Shown in pieces: positions 16,658 through 25,021 of a stretch of DNA of 64,000 bases. Position numbers and translations under genes: made by a program. Position 1 is the stretch's first letter; the number at the start of each line of letters is the position of its first letter. The DNA is from Hymenobacter sp. BT559 (GTDB taxonomy: Bacteria; Bacteroidota; Bacteroidia; Cytophagales; Hymenobacteraceae), in the NCBI RefSeq assembly GCF_017571525.1, contig NZ_JAGETY010000002.1:1-64000 (forward strand). The letters are read 5' to 3'. The notes under the pieces were generated by a model that saw nothing but the letters and a program-made list of their open reading frames with translations, had not been told where the DNA came from and searched no databases.

Positions 16658-17659
16658 ATGCTCGCTCTTCAGCAAGACGCTATTCAGCAGCCCGCCGTGG
16701 CTCGCGACATTCCCACGCCCCAGCCTGGCGGCGAGGAAGTATTGATAAAGCTGCGCGCGGCGGCCCTCAACCACCGCGATGTCTGGATTCAGAAGGGCCA
16801 GTATGCCGGCATCAAGCTGCCCTGCACGCTCGGGGCCGATGGCGCGGGCGAGATTGCAGCCCTGGGGACGGGTGTTGAAGGCTGGGCCGTGGGCGCGCCG
16901 GTCATTATTTATCCCGGCGTAGAGTGGGGCGACAAGGAGCGCACACAAGGCCGCAGCTTTCGGGTGCTGGGCATGCCCGACCCCGGCACATTTGCCGAAT
17001 ACACCACCGTGGCGGCCCGCTACGTGCGCCCGCGCCCCGCACACCTAAGCTGGGAGCAAGCGGCCGCACTGCCCCTGGCGGGCCTCACGGCCTACCGTGC
17101 GGCCTTTGTGCGGGCGCAGGTGCAGCCCGGCGAGCGCGTGCTCGTAACCGGTGTGGGCGGAGGCGTGGCCCAAGTGGCTGCGCAGCTTTGCGCCGCGGCC
17201 GGGGCTGAAGTATGGGTCACCTCGGGCGACGATGACAAGCTGGGCCGGGCTCTGGCTCTGCCGCTAGGCCTGCGGGGCGGCGTCAACTATAAGCAAGCTA
17301 GCTGGAGCCGCACCCTTACGCAAAACTCGGGCGGCTTCGACGTGATTATCGACAGCGCAGGCGGCGACGCTTTTGGCGCCCTGCTCGATATGGCCGCGCC
17401 GGGTGGCCGCATCGTATTCTACGGGGCCACGCTGGGCACTATTCCGCAGCTGGCGCCGGCCAAGGTATTTTGGAAGCAGCTTAGCATCCTGGGCTCCAGC
17501 ATGGGCTCGGAGCGCGATTTTGATGCTATGTTGGCTTTTGTGAATGAGCACCAGCTGGTGCCGATAGTAGACAAAACATTCCCCCTAGCCGATGGCGAGG
17601 CCGCCCTGCGCTACCTCGAAGCCGGCCAGCAGCTCGGCAAGGTGGTGCTTACTTGCTAG
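16658..17659 (+). CDS. Zinc-independent MDR-family quinone-oxidoreductase-like enzyme
   Basis: A 333-residue medium-chain reductase. The N-terminal catalytic domain has L-N-H-R-D-V-W and L-G-A-D-G-A-G-E-I, and the NADPH-binding loop V-T-G-V-G-G-G-V-A-Q lies near residue 162. The catalytic and structural zinc cysteines of alcohol dehydrogenases are missing, which points to the quinone oxidoreductase or enoyl-reductase side of the family. Substrate unknown. An element resembling a -7 box (CACTTTTG) lies about 80 bp upstream, after the rhomboid stop. It converges on the OmpH-like gene across a long palindrome. Confidence 0.88.
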   Translation: MLALQQDAIQQPAVARDIPTPQPGGEEVLIKLRAAALNHRDVWIQKGQYAGIKLPCTLGADGAGEIAALGTGVEGWAVGAPVIIYPGVEWGDKERTQGRSFRVLGMPDPGTFAEYTTVAARYVRPRPAHLSWEQAAALPLAGLTAYRAAFVRAQVQPGERVLVTGVGGGVAQVAAQLCAAAGAEVWVTSGDDDKLGRALALPLGLRGGVNYKQASWSRTLTQNSGGFDVIIDSAGGDAFGALLDMAAPGGRIVFYGATLGTIPQLAPAKVFWKQLSILGSSMGSERDFDAMLAFVNEHQLVPIVDKTFPLADGEAALRYLEAGQQLGKVVLTC

Positions 17660-17684
17660 CCCTATTCTTTTTGCGTTAATGTAA

Positions 17685-17787
17685 AAAACGGCTGTCATGC
17701 TGAGCCCCGCGAAGCATCTTATCAGGTTCGAACGACTTGTTCTAGCGTGATAAGATGCTTTGCGGGGCTCAGCATGACAGCCGTTTT
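17685..17787. repeat. Long palindrome, member A of a shared intergenic repeat family
   Basis: Two 40-nt arms (17685-17724 and 17748-17787) are inverted copies with one mismatch around a 23-nt loop. The arms contain GTCATGCTGAGC...GCGAAGCATCTTA. The same skeleton occurs in the palindrome at 55162-55262. It lies between converging genes, so it may act as a terminator, but its length and recurrence suggest a dispersed REP- or MITE-like element. Confidence 0.85.
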
Positions 17788-17821
17788 AGCGACCGTGGCC
17801 CAACGGGCTTGCCGCCCGTGG

Positions 17822-18514
17822 CTACTTCTTCCGGTACTCGCTATTGAGGTAGGCTAGCACGGGCGCCGTCACGTCGAGGCCTTTTTCACCATAGGCGATG
17901 GTGCCGCTGGGCGCCGCGATGAGTATCATCTTGTAGCCGTGTGCTTTGCCATAGGCTTCTACTTTTTTATTCACGCTGCCCAGCACGGTTTGGGTGAGCT
18001 TGGCTTCGGCCTCCTGGGCCTGCTGCTGAATCTTCTGCTGCTCGGCGGCGCCTTGCTGCTGCTTTTGCTGCAGCTGCTGCTCGGCGGCGGCGCGCTGCTC
18101 GGGGGTGAGGCCAGCGGCGGTTTTCTGATACTGCTCTACCGCCGTGCGAAAGCTGGTTACCAGGGCTTGGTTTTGGCGCTCCCAGCCCTTAGCCTTCACT
18201 TCGAACGAGCGGCGGGCGTCTTTCATGCCCTGGTAGCCATCGAGCAGCTTCGACGACTCGACGTACACAATGGCGCCGGCGGCCGGTGCCGGGCCGGCGG
18301 GCGCGGCGGCTACTGCGGGAGCCTCTTCGGCCGGGGCGGCCTCGGCAGCGGGGCTAGCGGTAGTATCGGCAGCGGCGGGGGCGGCCTCTTCGGTAGCGGC
18401 TACCGGGGCCACAGCCGGCGCGGCGGCCGGGCGCTGGTTGAAATGCAGAAAGTAGAGCACGGCCACTGCAATCAGCAGCACGGCATTAAAAGCTAGTTGG
18501 GCAGGATTCTTCAT
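17822..18514 (-). CDS. OmpH/Skp-family protein
   Basis: A 230-residue protein with one N-terminal hydrophobic segment (about 9-24), then an Ala/Pro/Glu-rich linker (about 30-80), then an OmpH-like domain starting I-V-Y-V-E-S-S-K-L-L-D-G-Y and a Gln/Ala-rich coiled coil (about 140-190). Skp/OmpH proteins are periplasmic chaperones for outer-membrane proteins. The long linker and uncleaved-looking anchor are unlike E. coli Skp, so it may stay tethered to the inner membrane. A -7 element TACCTTTG (18520-18527) ends five bases before the ATG, so the mRNA should be almost leaderless. Confidence 0.85.
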   Translation of the reverse strand: MKNPAQLAFNAVLLIAVAVLYFLHFNQRPAAAPAVAPVAATEEAAPAAADTTASPAAEAAPAEEAPAVAAAPAGPAPAAGAIVYVESSKLLDGYQGMKDARRSFEVKAKGWERQNQALVTSFRTAVEQYQKTAAGLTPEQRAAAEQQLQQKQQQGAAEQQKIQQQAQEAEAKLTQTVLGSVNKKVEAYGKAHGYKMILIAAPSGTIAYGEKGLDVTAPVLAYLNSEYRKK

Positions 18515-18519
18515 GGTAG

Positions 18520-18527
18520 CAAAGGTA
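18520..18527 (-). promoter_or_regulatory. -7 element giving a leaderless OmpH-like mRNA
   Basis: TACCTTTG on the minus strand with only CTACC between it and the ATG at 18514. Transcription should start at or within a few bases of the start codon. The -33 region has no clear TTG. Confidence 0.65.
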
Positions 18528-18623
18528 GAAGCAAGAACCGTGAACAGTTAATAGGGAGCGAGGAACAATTTTCCTTAGCTGCTCCCTGCTCATTAGTAGC
18601 TATTCACTTGCCTACTCACTGCT

Positions 18624-19580
18624 TTAAGCCGGCATAGCTAGGTGCAGCAGGGCGTCGCCCTGGTTTACCACCGGCATGTAGTTGAGGCCAATGACGTAGC
18701 CGCTGGCCGTGGCTTCGAGGCGCACCGACTGTTCGCCGTAGGGGTCGGCGATGGAGCCGTATATCTGGCCTTCTTCCACAAAATCGCCGAGCGCCACGTG
18801 CGCCCGAAACAGGCCGGCGTAGCGCGCCCGCATCCAGCGGTGGCGGTGGCACACAATATTGGGCCGGGCCGGCAGCGGCCCTTCAGGACCCATGCCCAGG
18901 TGGTGCAACACCCGCAGTGTGCCCGCAATGGCTTCCTCAATGCCGCCCTCGTCGAAGCGCAGGCTTTCGCCGGTTTCGTACACGATAATGGGCTTGCCCA
19001 GCGCGTGGGCTGTGGCGCGCAGCGAGCCCGTGCGCAACCGTGCGTGCAGCGTAAAAGGCGCCGCGAAGGCTGCCGCCAAGGCATCAATACCTACCTCCTC
19101 GCCCAGCACGCAGCGCAGCTGCGGGTGGTTGGCGCGGGCCTTGCCGCCGGTATGAAAATCAATGCCATAGTCCACCAGGGGCATGATTTCGCGCATGAAG
19201 CGGTGGGCTACCCGGCTGGCCAGCGAGCCGCGTGGGTGTCCCGGAAATGAGCGGTTCACATCCTTGCCATCGGGCACCTCGCGGCTGAAATTGAGAAAGC
19301 CGTAGATATTGAGAATGGGAATGGCAATGACAGTGCCGCGCGTGGGCTGTAATAAATCGCGCCGGATAAGCCGCCGAATGGTTTCGATGCCGTTTACCTC
19401 GTCGCCGTGCATACCAGCCATCAGCAGCAATACCGGGCCAGGTTGCTGCGCCCGGATAACGTGCACCGGCACGTCGATAACCGTGCCCGAAGGCAGGCGC
19501 GAAATAACCAGCCGCGTGAGCACGCGCTCGCCGGGCCGAATACGCAGGCCATTCAAGGCCAAATAGTTGTCAGTTGCCAT
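18624..19580 (-). CDS. Succinylglutamate desuccinylase/aspartoacylase family protein
   Basis: A 318-residue M14-type zinc amidohydrolase. G-M-H-G-D-E-V-N-G near residue 57 supplies the zinc His and Glu, and I-D-F-H-T-G-G near 143 the second His. A C-terminal beta domain ends at about 318. AstE/AspA enzymes remove acyl or amino-acyl groups from amino acids. It lies downstream of RimK and the retropepsin-like protease on the same strand, which suggests it trims an amide product made by RimK. The intervening 111 bp contain nested inverted repeats, so coupling to rimK may be partial. Confidence 0.9.
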   Translation of the reverse strand: MATDNYLALNGLRIRPGERVLTRLVISRLPSGTVIDVPVHVIRAQQPGPVLLLMAGMHGDEVNGIETIRRLIRRDLLQPTRGTVIAIPILNIYGFLNFSREVPDGKDVNRSFPGHPRGSLASRVAHRFMREIMPLVDYGIDFHTGGKARANHPQLRCVLGEEVGIDALAAAFAAPFTLHARLRTGSLRATAHALGKPIIVYETGESLRFDEGGIEEAIAGTLRVLHHLGMGPEGPLPARPNIVCHRHRWMRARYAGLFRAHVALGDFVEEGQIYGSIADPYGEQSVRLEATASGYVIGLNYMPVVNQGDALLHLAMPA

Positions 19581-19587
19581 TGCCAGA

Positions 19588-19691
19588 GGCTAGCCCGGCC
19601 GGAAGCCGGGCTAGCCCGTCAGTAGATACCAGAAAGCCCGTCGATGTTCAAGAATCCGGCCAAGTGCGTTAGTGCCGGTTATTGTCGGGCT
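19588..19691 (-). other. Structured spacer between rimK and the AspA/AstE-like gene
   Basis: Two inverted repeats: GGCTAGCCCGGC/GCCGGGCTAGCC at about 19588-19616, and AAAGCCCG/CGGGCTTT at about 19633-19693 enclosing a smaller CCGG stem. The outer pair resembles a weak terminator or attenuator for rimK. No gene is visible. Confidence 0.5.
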
Positions 19692-20636
19692 TTAGGCAAC
19701 ATCGGCGGCCGAATCGGGAGCCGCCTTCTTGCGCTTGGGCTTGGTTTTGCCGCCGCGCTTGCGCAGCGTGAGCGCCTCGGTGTAGTCGATGATGCGGCCG
19801 GCAATATCGAGGCCGGTTGCCTTCTCGATGCCTTCGAGGCCGGGCGACGAGTTGACTTCGAGCACCAGCGGGCCGCGCTTGCTTTGCAGCATATCCACGC
19901 CGGCCACCCCTAGCCCCAGGGCCTTGGTAGCGAGCAGGGCGGCGGCTTTTTCGGCACGGCTCAGCTTGACGAGCGTACCGGTGCCGCCGCGGTGCAGGTT
20001 GGAGCGAAACTCGCCTTCCTTGCCCTGGCGGCGCATAGCCCCTATCACCTCGCCATCAACCACGAAGGCGCGCACGTCGGCGCCCTTGGCCTCGGCAATA
20101 AACTCCTGCACCAAAATGCGGGCCTTGAGGTTGTGAAACGCCTCAATCACCGACTGGGCAGCCTTGGCGCTTTCGGCCAGCACCACCCCTAGCCCCTGCG
20201 TGCCCTCCAGGAGCTTGATAATGACCGGAGCGCCCCCCACGTGCTCGATGAGGGCGGGCAGCTCGTCGGTATCATTGGTGAAGGCTGTTTTGGGCATCCC
20301 CACGCCGGCGCGGCTCAAGATTTGCATCGAGCGCAGCTTGTCGCGCGAGCGCACAATGGCCTGGCTATCAACGGCGGTGCGCACCTTCATCATCTCAAAC
20401 TGCCGCACCACGGCCGTGCCATAAAACGTGACCGACGCCCCAATGCGCGGAATAATGGCGTCGGGGCGGGCTAGCGGCTGGCCTTGGTATAGAATGCTGG
20501 GCTGGCCCTTTTCGAGCACCAGGTTGCAGCGCAGGTGGTCGAGCACCTGGGCTTCGTGGCCGCGCGCGGTAGCCGCCGCCACCAGCCGCTTGGTGGAGTA
20601 CGACTGCGGCTCGCGCGAAAGAATTGCCAGTTTCAT
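19692..20636 (-). CDS. rimK: RimK-family ATP-grasp alpha-L-glutamate ligase
   Basis: A 314-residue ATP-grasp ligase. ATP-binding segments are [14 protein letters not shown] (about 139-152), [17 protein letters not shown] near 185-201, and the Mg-binding [11 protein letters not shown] near 270. E. coli RimK adds glutamates to the C-terminus of ribosomal protein S6; related enzymes make other peptides. This protein has an extra basic tail of about 25 residues (G-K-T-K-P-K-R-K-K). It sits between a retropepsin-like protease gene upstream and an AspA/AstE-like deacylase gene downstream on the same strand. Confidence 0.92.
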   Translation of the reverse strand: MKLAILSREPQSYSTKRLVAAATARGHEAQVLDHLRCNLVLEKGQPSILYQGQPLARPDAIIPRIGASVTFYGTAVVRQFEMMKVRTAVDSQAIVRSRDKLRSMQILSRAGVGMPKTAFTNDTDELPALIEHVGGAPVIIKLLEGTQGLGVVLAESAKAAQSVIEAFHNLKARILVQEFIAEAKGADVRAFVVDGEVIGAMRRQGKEGEFRSNLHRGGTGTLVKLSRAEKAAALLATKALGLGVAGVDMLQSKRGPLVLEVNSSPGLEGIEKATGLDIAGRIIDYTEALTLRKRGGKTKPKRKKAAPDSAADVA

Positions 20637-20763
20637 AACGAGTGGAATAGGCGGAGCCTAGGGCAGAATAGCGGGAGTAGTAACATTAAGATAGGCGCTA
20701 CTGGGCTAGTCTTGGCCCGCCGCAACGGATGTTTTTTTCCTGAACTTTACTACCAAACTACGT

Positions 20764-21270
20764 CTAAACCGGCCCATCGGGCGAACCGCTAGCCTTCAGG
20801 ATTCGCTCAGCAGCCCGGCGCTCAGCCTGATACGCGACGTCGCGCCGGGCCACATCGACCACAAAGCGGCCCTGGCGCAGCAGCGCGCGCCCCAGCAGCA
20901 CCGGGTGCCGGAGGTCGGAGCGGTCGGCCAAGGAAAACTCGGTTTCAAAGTCTTCGCCATAGAGCCGCACCACCGTGCGAATGACGTAGCGCGCCTGCAC
21001 CTCGCCGTTGGAAGAGCGGATGTTGCGCTGCGCAAACTCGCGGAAGGCTAGCGGCTGGCCGTCGGTGGCGGGGTGCTCGGGGTCGAGCAGGCGCACGTGC
21101 AGCACGGGCTGGCCGGTAGCAGGGTCGGGCGCCAGGTGCAGGTCGGCGCAATGGATGGCACTGGTATAAGCCCCAGTATCGACCTTGGCCACCACCCCTG
21201 GCAGGCCCAGGGCAGGCAGGTCGATACGCTCGCGGCGGCCGAGCAGGCGTTTGTCGGGGCGCTTTTTCAT
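20764..21270 (-). CDS. Retropepsin-like aspartic protease, RimB-type (DUF785)
   Basis: A 168-residue soluble protein. K-V-D-T-G-A-Y-T-S-A near residues 29-38 is the aspartic protease D-T-G-A motif, followed by R-S-S-N-G and the D-L-R-H-P-V-L-L-G-R-A-L-L block typical of family PF05618, once called ATP-dependent zinc proteases. In pseudomonads such a protein (RimB) is encoded with RimK. Single-domain retropepsins must dimerise. Here it is the first gene of a same-strand cluster with RimK (127 bp downstream) and an AspA/AstE-like deacylase, suggesting a modify-and-trim pathway. The start ATG is well placed. Confidence 0.88.
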   Translation of the reverse strand: MKKRPDKRLLGRRERIDLPALGLPGVVAKVDTGAYTSAIHCADLHLAPDPATGQPVLHVRLLDPEHPATDGQPLAFREFAQRNIRSSNGEVQARYVIRTVVRLYGEDFETEFSLADRSDLRHPVLLGRALLRQGRFVVDVARRDVAYQAERRAAERILKASGSPDGPV

Positions 21271-21296
21271 GCGGTCAAAAACAAAACCTTTTGTTC

Positions 21297-21399
21297 TGGC
21301 AAGCGCAACGAAATGGAGCGCGGCACTCTTTCTTTTGGCTAGGGTGCTAGCCTAACGACAAAGGAAGGAGTGCCGCGCTCCATTTCGTTGCGCTTGCCA
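21297..21399. repeat. Long perfect palindrome between genes
   Basis: Arms 21297-21328 and 21368-21399 are perfect 32-nt inverted copies (GGCAAGCGCAACGAAATGGA...) separated by 39 nt that hold a smaller GGCTAG/CTAGCC stem. It lies between the 2TM gene and the retropepsin gene, both on the minus strand. Possibly a terminator for the 2TM gene, possibly a mobile palindromic element. Its sequence differs from the palindromes at 17685 and 55162. Confidence 0.85.
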
Positions 21400-21412
21400 A
21401 GACAACCGCTTA

Positions 21413-21733
21413 CTAATTTCTCTCCTGGGCCAGCAGGCGCTCAAATTCGCGCTGGGTGCGCTCGCCCCGGTTGAGGTTGCCGTAGGCGGCTAGCCCCTGC
21501 GCCACCACACCCACGCCCCAAAACACGGTCGACCAGATAGGCCAGGGCAGGTAGTCGTGGTGGTGCCCTTCGAAGGGCTGGGTGGTGAAGGCCCATAGCA
21601 GCCACAGCCCGGCATTGACGAGCAGGTAGGTAACTAGGTGGCTCTGAAACTTGGTGCGGGCCTTGGCTACCTGCCACAGGCGTTGGTCGCGGAGGGTGTC
21701 GGCGGGGGCGGAAGCGGGGCGGATAGGCTGCAT
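21413..21733 (-). CDS. 2TM domain-containing protein
   Basis: A 106-residue protein with a charged N-terminus and two transmembrane helices (about 33-51 and 66-85) separated by a His/Asp-rich loop (E-G-H-H-H-D-Y), ending in a charged helix. This matches the 2TM domain family (PF13239), often found fused to LytTR regulators or kinases in Bacteroidota and here alone. Function unknown. The ATG at 21733 is chosen because a full promoter (21769-21800) lies upstream, which rules out the longer reading. Confidence 0.85.
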   Translation of the reverse strand: MQPIRPASAPADTLRDQRLWQVAKARTKFQSHLVTYLLVNAGLWLLWAFTTQPFEGHHHDYLPWPIWSTVFWGVGVVAQGLAAYGNLNRGERTQREFERLLAQERN

Positions 21734-21768
21734 GGCGTGTGGGGCTAGCGGTGAGTGGAAGTGATGGC

Positions 21769-21800
21769 CAAATGTATATTTTTGACCTAGCCCTTCGCAA
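21769..21800 (-). promoter_or_regulatory. Promoter of the 2TM gene
   Basis: Minus-strand -7 TACATTTG (21769-21776), 21-bp spacer and -33 TTG (21798-21800), matching the Bacteroidota consensus; the ATG is about 35 bp downstream. Confidence 0.75.
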
Positions 21801-21895
21801 TTCACGCTTGCTCAAGCGGTAGTATTGGCGCCTCAAGCGGTAAAAACAAGCTCCCGAGTGTTGCGTATCACGTACCAGTCAGCTGCGTTGTTTTT

Positions 21896-22429
21896 ATGTC
21901 CGACTCCACTTCCAGCCGCCTGCGCGTTGTGCAGGGCGACATTACCAAGCTCGCCGCCACAGCCATCGTCAATGCTGCCAACTCGTCTTTGCTCGGCGGC
22001 GGGGGCGTCGATGGGGCCATTCACCGCGCGGGCGGGCCTGCCATTTTAGACGAGTGCCGCCAAATCAGGGCCCGGCAGGGCGGCTGCAAAACCGGGGAGG
22101 CCGTTATCACCACCGGCGGGCGGCTGCCGGCCCAATACGTCATTCACACCGTGGGCCCGGTCTGGAATGGCGGCAGCAAAGGCGAACCCGAGCTGCTGGC
22201 CGCCTGCTACCGCAATAGCCTGGCCCTGGCCCTTGAGCGCCGGCTTGAGTCGGTGGCTTTTTCCAGCATCAGCACCGGCGTCTACGGCTACCCGAAGGCC
22301 GACGCGGCCGCCATTGCCGTGCGCGAGGTGCGGCAGTGGCTAGCCACCCACGAATGGCCGCAGGAGGTAGTTTTCGTCGTTTTCGATGAGGAGAATAACC
22401 GCCTCTACGAGCAGGCGCTAGCTGGCTAG
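21896..22429 (+). CDS. Macro-domain protein, O-acetyl-ADP-ribose deacetylase type
   Basis: A 177-residue single macro domain. V-V-Q-G-D-I-T-K, the adenine/ribose-contacting [21 protein letters not shown] near residues 22-43, and I-H-T-V-G-P-V-W are all present, as is [10 protein letters not shown] in the distal loop. This is the MacroD/YmdB group, which hydrolyses O-acetyl-ADP-ribose and can remove mono-ADP-ribose from proteins. It stands alone on the plus strand and converges on ispH. The TAG stop lies in a CTAG. Confidence 0.93.
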   Translation: MSDSTSSRLRVVQGDITKLAATAIVNAANSSLLGGGGVDGAIHRAGGPAILDECRQIRARQGGCKTGEAVITTGGRLPAQYVIHTVGPVWNGGSKGEPELLAACYRNSLALALERRLESVAFSSISTGVYGYPKADAAAIAVREVRQWLATHEWPQEVVFVVFDEENNRLYEQALAG

Positions 22430-22465
22430 CCCTGCCCAGGAGTACTGGCCTGCGGCACGCGGGCT

Positions 22466-23353
22466 CTACGCGGCTACTTCCAGCCCCTCCACGCGCTCCT
22501 GCACTTGGCGCATGAGCCACAGCGGCGTGCTGGTGGCCCCGCAGATGCCCACCGAACTCGCGCCCGCAAACCACTCATCCTGTATTTCGCTCTCGTTCTC
22601 AATGAAGTAGCTCCGCATATTCACGGCATTAACTACTGAGAACAGCGCCTTGCCATTGGAGCTTTTGCGGCCGCTCACAAATAGAATAACGTCGTGCTCC
22701 TGGGCAAAGCGGGTTAGCTGGGGCTCGCGGTTGCTCACCTGCCGGCAAATGCTGTCGTTGGCATCAAAGCTTTCGAGCTCGCCGCCCGCGGCGGCAATGC
22801 GGGCTTCTATCAGGGCCTTCATCTTGTAGAAGCCGGCCGTGCTCTTGGTAGTCTGGCTGAAGAGCGTAACGGGCCGCGTGAAGTCAATCTGGTCGAGGTC
22901 GGCCTCGGTCATCACAATGAGCGCCTGGTTGCGCGTCTGGCCCGTGAGGCCGATAACCTCGGCGTGGCCCGGCTGGCCGTAAATTACAATCTGACCATTT
23001 TCGCGGGTGGTGGCGTCGAAGGCATGCTTCACCCGATTTTGCAGCTTGAGCACCACCGGGCAGCTGGCATCAATGAGCTCCAGGTTGTTTTGGAGGGCTA
23101 GCTGATAGGTTTCGGGTGGCTCGCCGTGGGCCCGGATGAGCACCTTGCAGTCGTGCAGGGTGCCGAGCTGCTCGCGGTCTATTACGCGCAGGCCCTGCTG
23201 GTGCAGGCGCTCCACCTCCATGCGGTTGTGCACGATGTCGCCGAGGCAGTACAGCGTGTGGTTTTCGCTGTGGCTCAGCTCGTCTTCCGCCATTTGAATG
23301 GCAAACTCAACCCCAAAACAATACCCCGAGTTTTTATCGATGGTTACCTGCAT
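22466..23353 (-). CDS. ispH: 4-hydroxy-3-methylbut-2-enyl diphosphate reductase
   Basis: A 295-residue [4Fe-4S] enzyme catalysing the last step of the MEP isoprenoid pathway, giving IPP and DMAPP. The three cluster cysteines are in G-Y-C-F-G-V (residue 12), D-A-S-C-P-V-V (about 96) and N-D-S-I-C-R-Q (about 197), and the diphosphate-binding G-Q-P-G-H-A-E-V is present. The ATG at 23353 is chosen over a TTG at 23365. A -7 TACCTTTG at 23397-23404 supports this start. Confidence 0.95.
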   Translation of the reverse strand: MQVTIDKNSGYCFGVEFAIQMAEDELSHSENHTLYCLGDIVHNRMEVERLHQQGLRVIDREQLGTLHDCKVLIRAHGEPPETYQLALQNNLELIDASCPVVLKLQNRVKHAFDATTRENGQIVIYGQPGHAEVIGLTGQTRNQALIVMTEADLDQIDFTRPVTLFSQTTKSTAGFYKMKALIEARIAAAGGELESFDANDSICRQVSNREPQLTRFAQEHDVILFVSGRKSSNGKALFSVVNAVNMRSYFIENESEIQDEWFAGASSVGICGATSTPLWLMRQVQERVEGLEVAA

Positions 23354-23396
23354 AGTAGCTATCAAACCCCCCGATAAGCCCTTGGGTTCGCGGCCA

Positions 23397-23404
23397 CAAA
23401 GGTA
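23397..23404 (-). promoter_or_regulatory. -7 element of ispH
   Basis: TACCTTTG on the minus strand, 43 bp before the chosen ATG of ispH. It lies in the divergent region shared with the MBOAT gene. Confidence 0.65.
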
Positions 23405-23542
23405 CGAAGCCGGCTAGTGGTTACGGACAGGCCGGAAAAAATGTCGGTGAGCGGCTCCGTCTACCTTCGGTCGCTCGCTTGGCTAGCCCCTGCCGGGCCA
23501 CTACGGTCTTTCGGCCGAACTTTACGGCTCTACCCCCGGCCG

Positions 23543-25009
23543 ATGCTATTCAACTCACTTCATTTTCTCGTTTTCTTCCCGGTCGTCATCGGGCTTTACT
23601 TTGCCCTGCCGGGTCGCTGGCGGGCACCGCTGCTGCTGGTGTCGAGCTACTACTTCTACCTGAGCTGGAAGCCGGCCTATGGCCTGCTGCTGGCAGCTAC
23701 TACCCTACTCGACTACTTTAGCGGGGTGCGCATGAGCCGGCTGGCTAGCCCCGCCCAGCGCCGCCCCTGGCTCTACCTCAGCCTGGCCAGCAACCTAGGT
23801 ACACTATTCATTTTCAAATACTTTAATTTTTTTACTCACACAGCCGTGGAGCTGGCTGCCGCACTGCACGTGCCTTTTGCGGCGCCCACGCTGGCGCTGG
23901 CCCTGCCGGTGGGCGTGTCGTTCTACACGTTTCAGTCGGTGGCCTACATTGTGGATGTGTACCAGGGTAAGCTCGCCGCCGAGCAACACCTGGGGCGGTT
24001 TGCGCTGTTCGTAGCCTTCTGGCCGCAGCTCGTGGCGGGGCCCATCGAACGGGGCGGCCAGATGCTGCCGCAGCTGCAGCAGCCGCATGGCTTCGACTAC
24101 GGCCGGGTGGCCAGCGGGCTGCGCCTCATGGCCTGGGGTATGTTTAAGAAAGTGGTTATTGCCGACCGTCTCGCGCTGCTCGCGAACCCCGCTTTCGACC
24201 ATCCGCAGGGCTTTGAAGGGCCGGCGCTGCTGGTAGCCGTGGCCGCTTTTACGGGTCAGATTTACGCCGATTTTTCGGGTTATACCGACCTGGCGCGCGG
24301 CGCGGCGCGGGTGCTGGGCTACAACTTGGTGCTCAATTTTCGGCAGCCCTACCTGGCCACTTCGGTTGGCGATTTCTGGCGGCGCTGGCACATGTCGCTC
24401 TCTAGCTGGTTTCGCGACTACGTCTACATTCCGCTAGGGGGCAGCCGCGCCGGCAAGGTGCGCACGCAGCTCAATGTATTTATCGTTTTTTTACTGAGCG
24501 GGCTGTGGCACGGGGCTAGCTGGACGTTTATACTCTGGGGCGCACTACATGGCACTTACCTCATAGCCGAAAGCCTGACGGCCCCCAGCCGGGCTGCGCT
24601 GGCACAGCGCCTGAGGCTGCCCGCCCGGCCCGGCCTCCAACGCCTGCTGAGTACCGGCACTACGCTGGCCCTGGTAGCCTACGCCTGGATTTTCTTTCGC
24701 GCCAACAGCCTGCCCGACGCGCTTTACGTGGCCGGCCACCTTTTCCAAGGTTGGGGCCGCCTACCCACAGCGCAGCTGACGGCGGCCCTGGCCGGGCTAG
24801 GCCGGCACTTTGGGGCCGAACTGCTGGTAGCAGCTATCGCTGTGGCGCTGCTAGCCCTTAGTGATTACCGAGCCGAGCGTGGTTCGGTAGCCCGGTGGCT
24901 AGCCGGCTGGCCGGTAGCGGGCCGCTGGGCCGGCTATGCGGGGCTGCTGCTCGCTATATTATACTTCGGGGTGTTTGGCAGCAGTCAGTTTATTTATTTC
25001 CAATTTTAA
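23543..25009 (+). CDS. MBOAT-family O-acyltransferase (AlgI/DltB-like)
   Basis: A 488-residue multi-pass membrane protein. The ATG at 23543 gives M-L-F-N-S-L-H-F-L-V-F-F-P, the usual start of AlgI-type proteins; the longer reading adds a basic, low-quality extension. Signature blocks are L-P-V-G-V-S-F-Y-T-F-Q-S near residue 130, F-W-R-R-W-H-M-S-L-S-S-W-F-R-D-Y near 280 and L-S-G-L-W-H-G-A-S-W with the catalytic His near 325. Such proteins pass acetyl groups across the inner membrane to a polysaccharide or cell-wall polymer. The next gene (12 bp away) encodes an SGNH-like partner. Confidence 0.92.
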   Translation: MLFNSLHFLVFFPVVIGLYFALPGRWRAPLLLVSSYYFYLSWKPAYGLLLAATTLLDYFSGVRMSRLASPAQRRPWLYLSLASNLGTLFIFKYFNFFTHTAVELAAALHVPFAAPTLALALPVGVSFYTFQSVAYIVDVYQGKLAAEQHLGRFALFVAFWPQLVAGPIERGGQMLPQLQQPHGFDYGRVASGLRLMAWGMFKKVVIADRLALLANPAFDHPQGFEGPALLVAVAAFTGQIYADFSGYTDLARGAARVLGYNLVLNFRQPYLATSVGDFWRRWHMSLSSWFRDYVYIPLGGSRAGKVRTQLNVFIVFLLSGLWHGASWTFILWGALHGTYLIAESLTAPSRAALAQRLRLPARPGLQRLLSTGTTLALVAYAWIFFRANSLPDALYVAGHLFQGWGRLPTAQLTAALAGLGRHFGAELLVAAIAVALLALSDYRAERGSVARWLAGWPVAGRWAGYAGLLLAILYFGVFGSSQFIYFQF

Positions 25010-25021
25010 TCTGCTCCTGCC

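Noticed and set aside
17685..17787. Possible insertion sequence ends
   Set aside because: No transposase frame lies between or near the arms and the loop is 23 nt, so it is called a palindromic repeat, not an IS.
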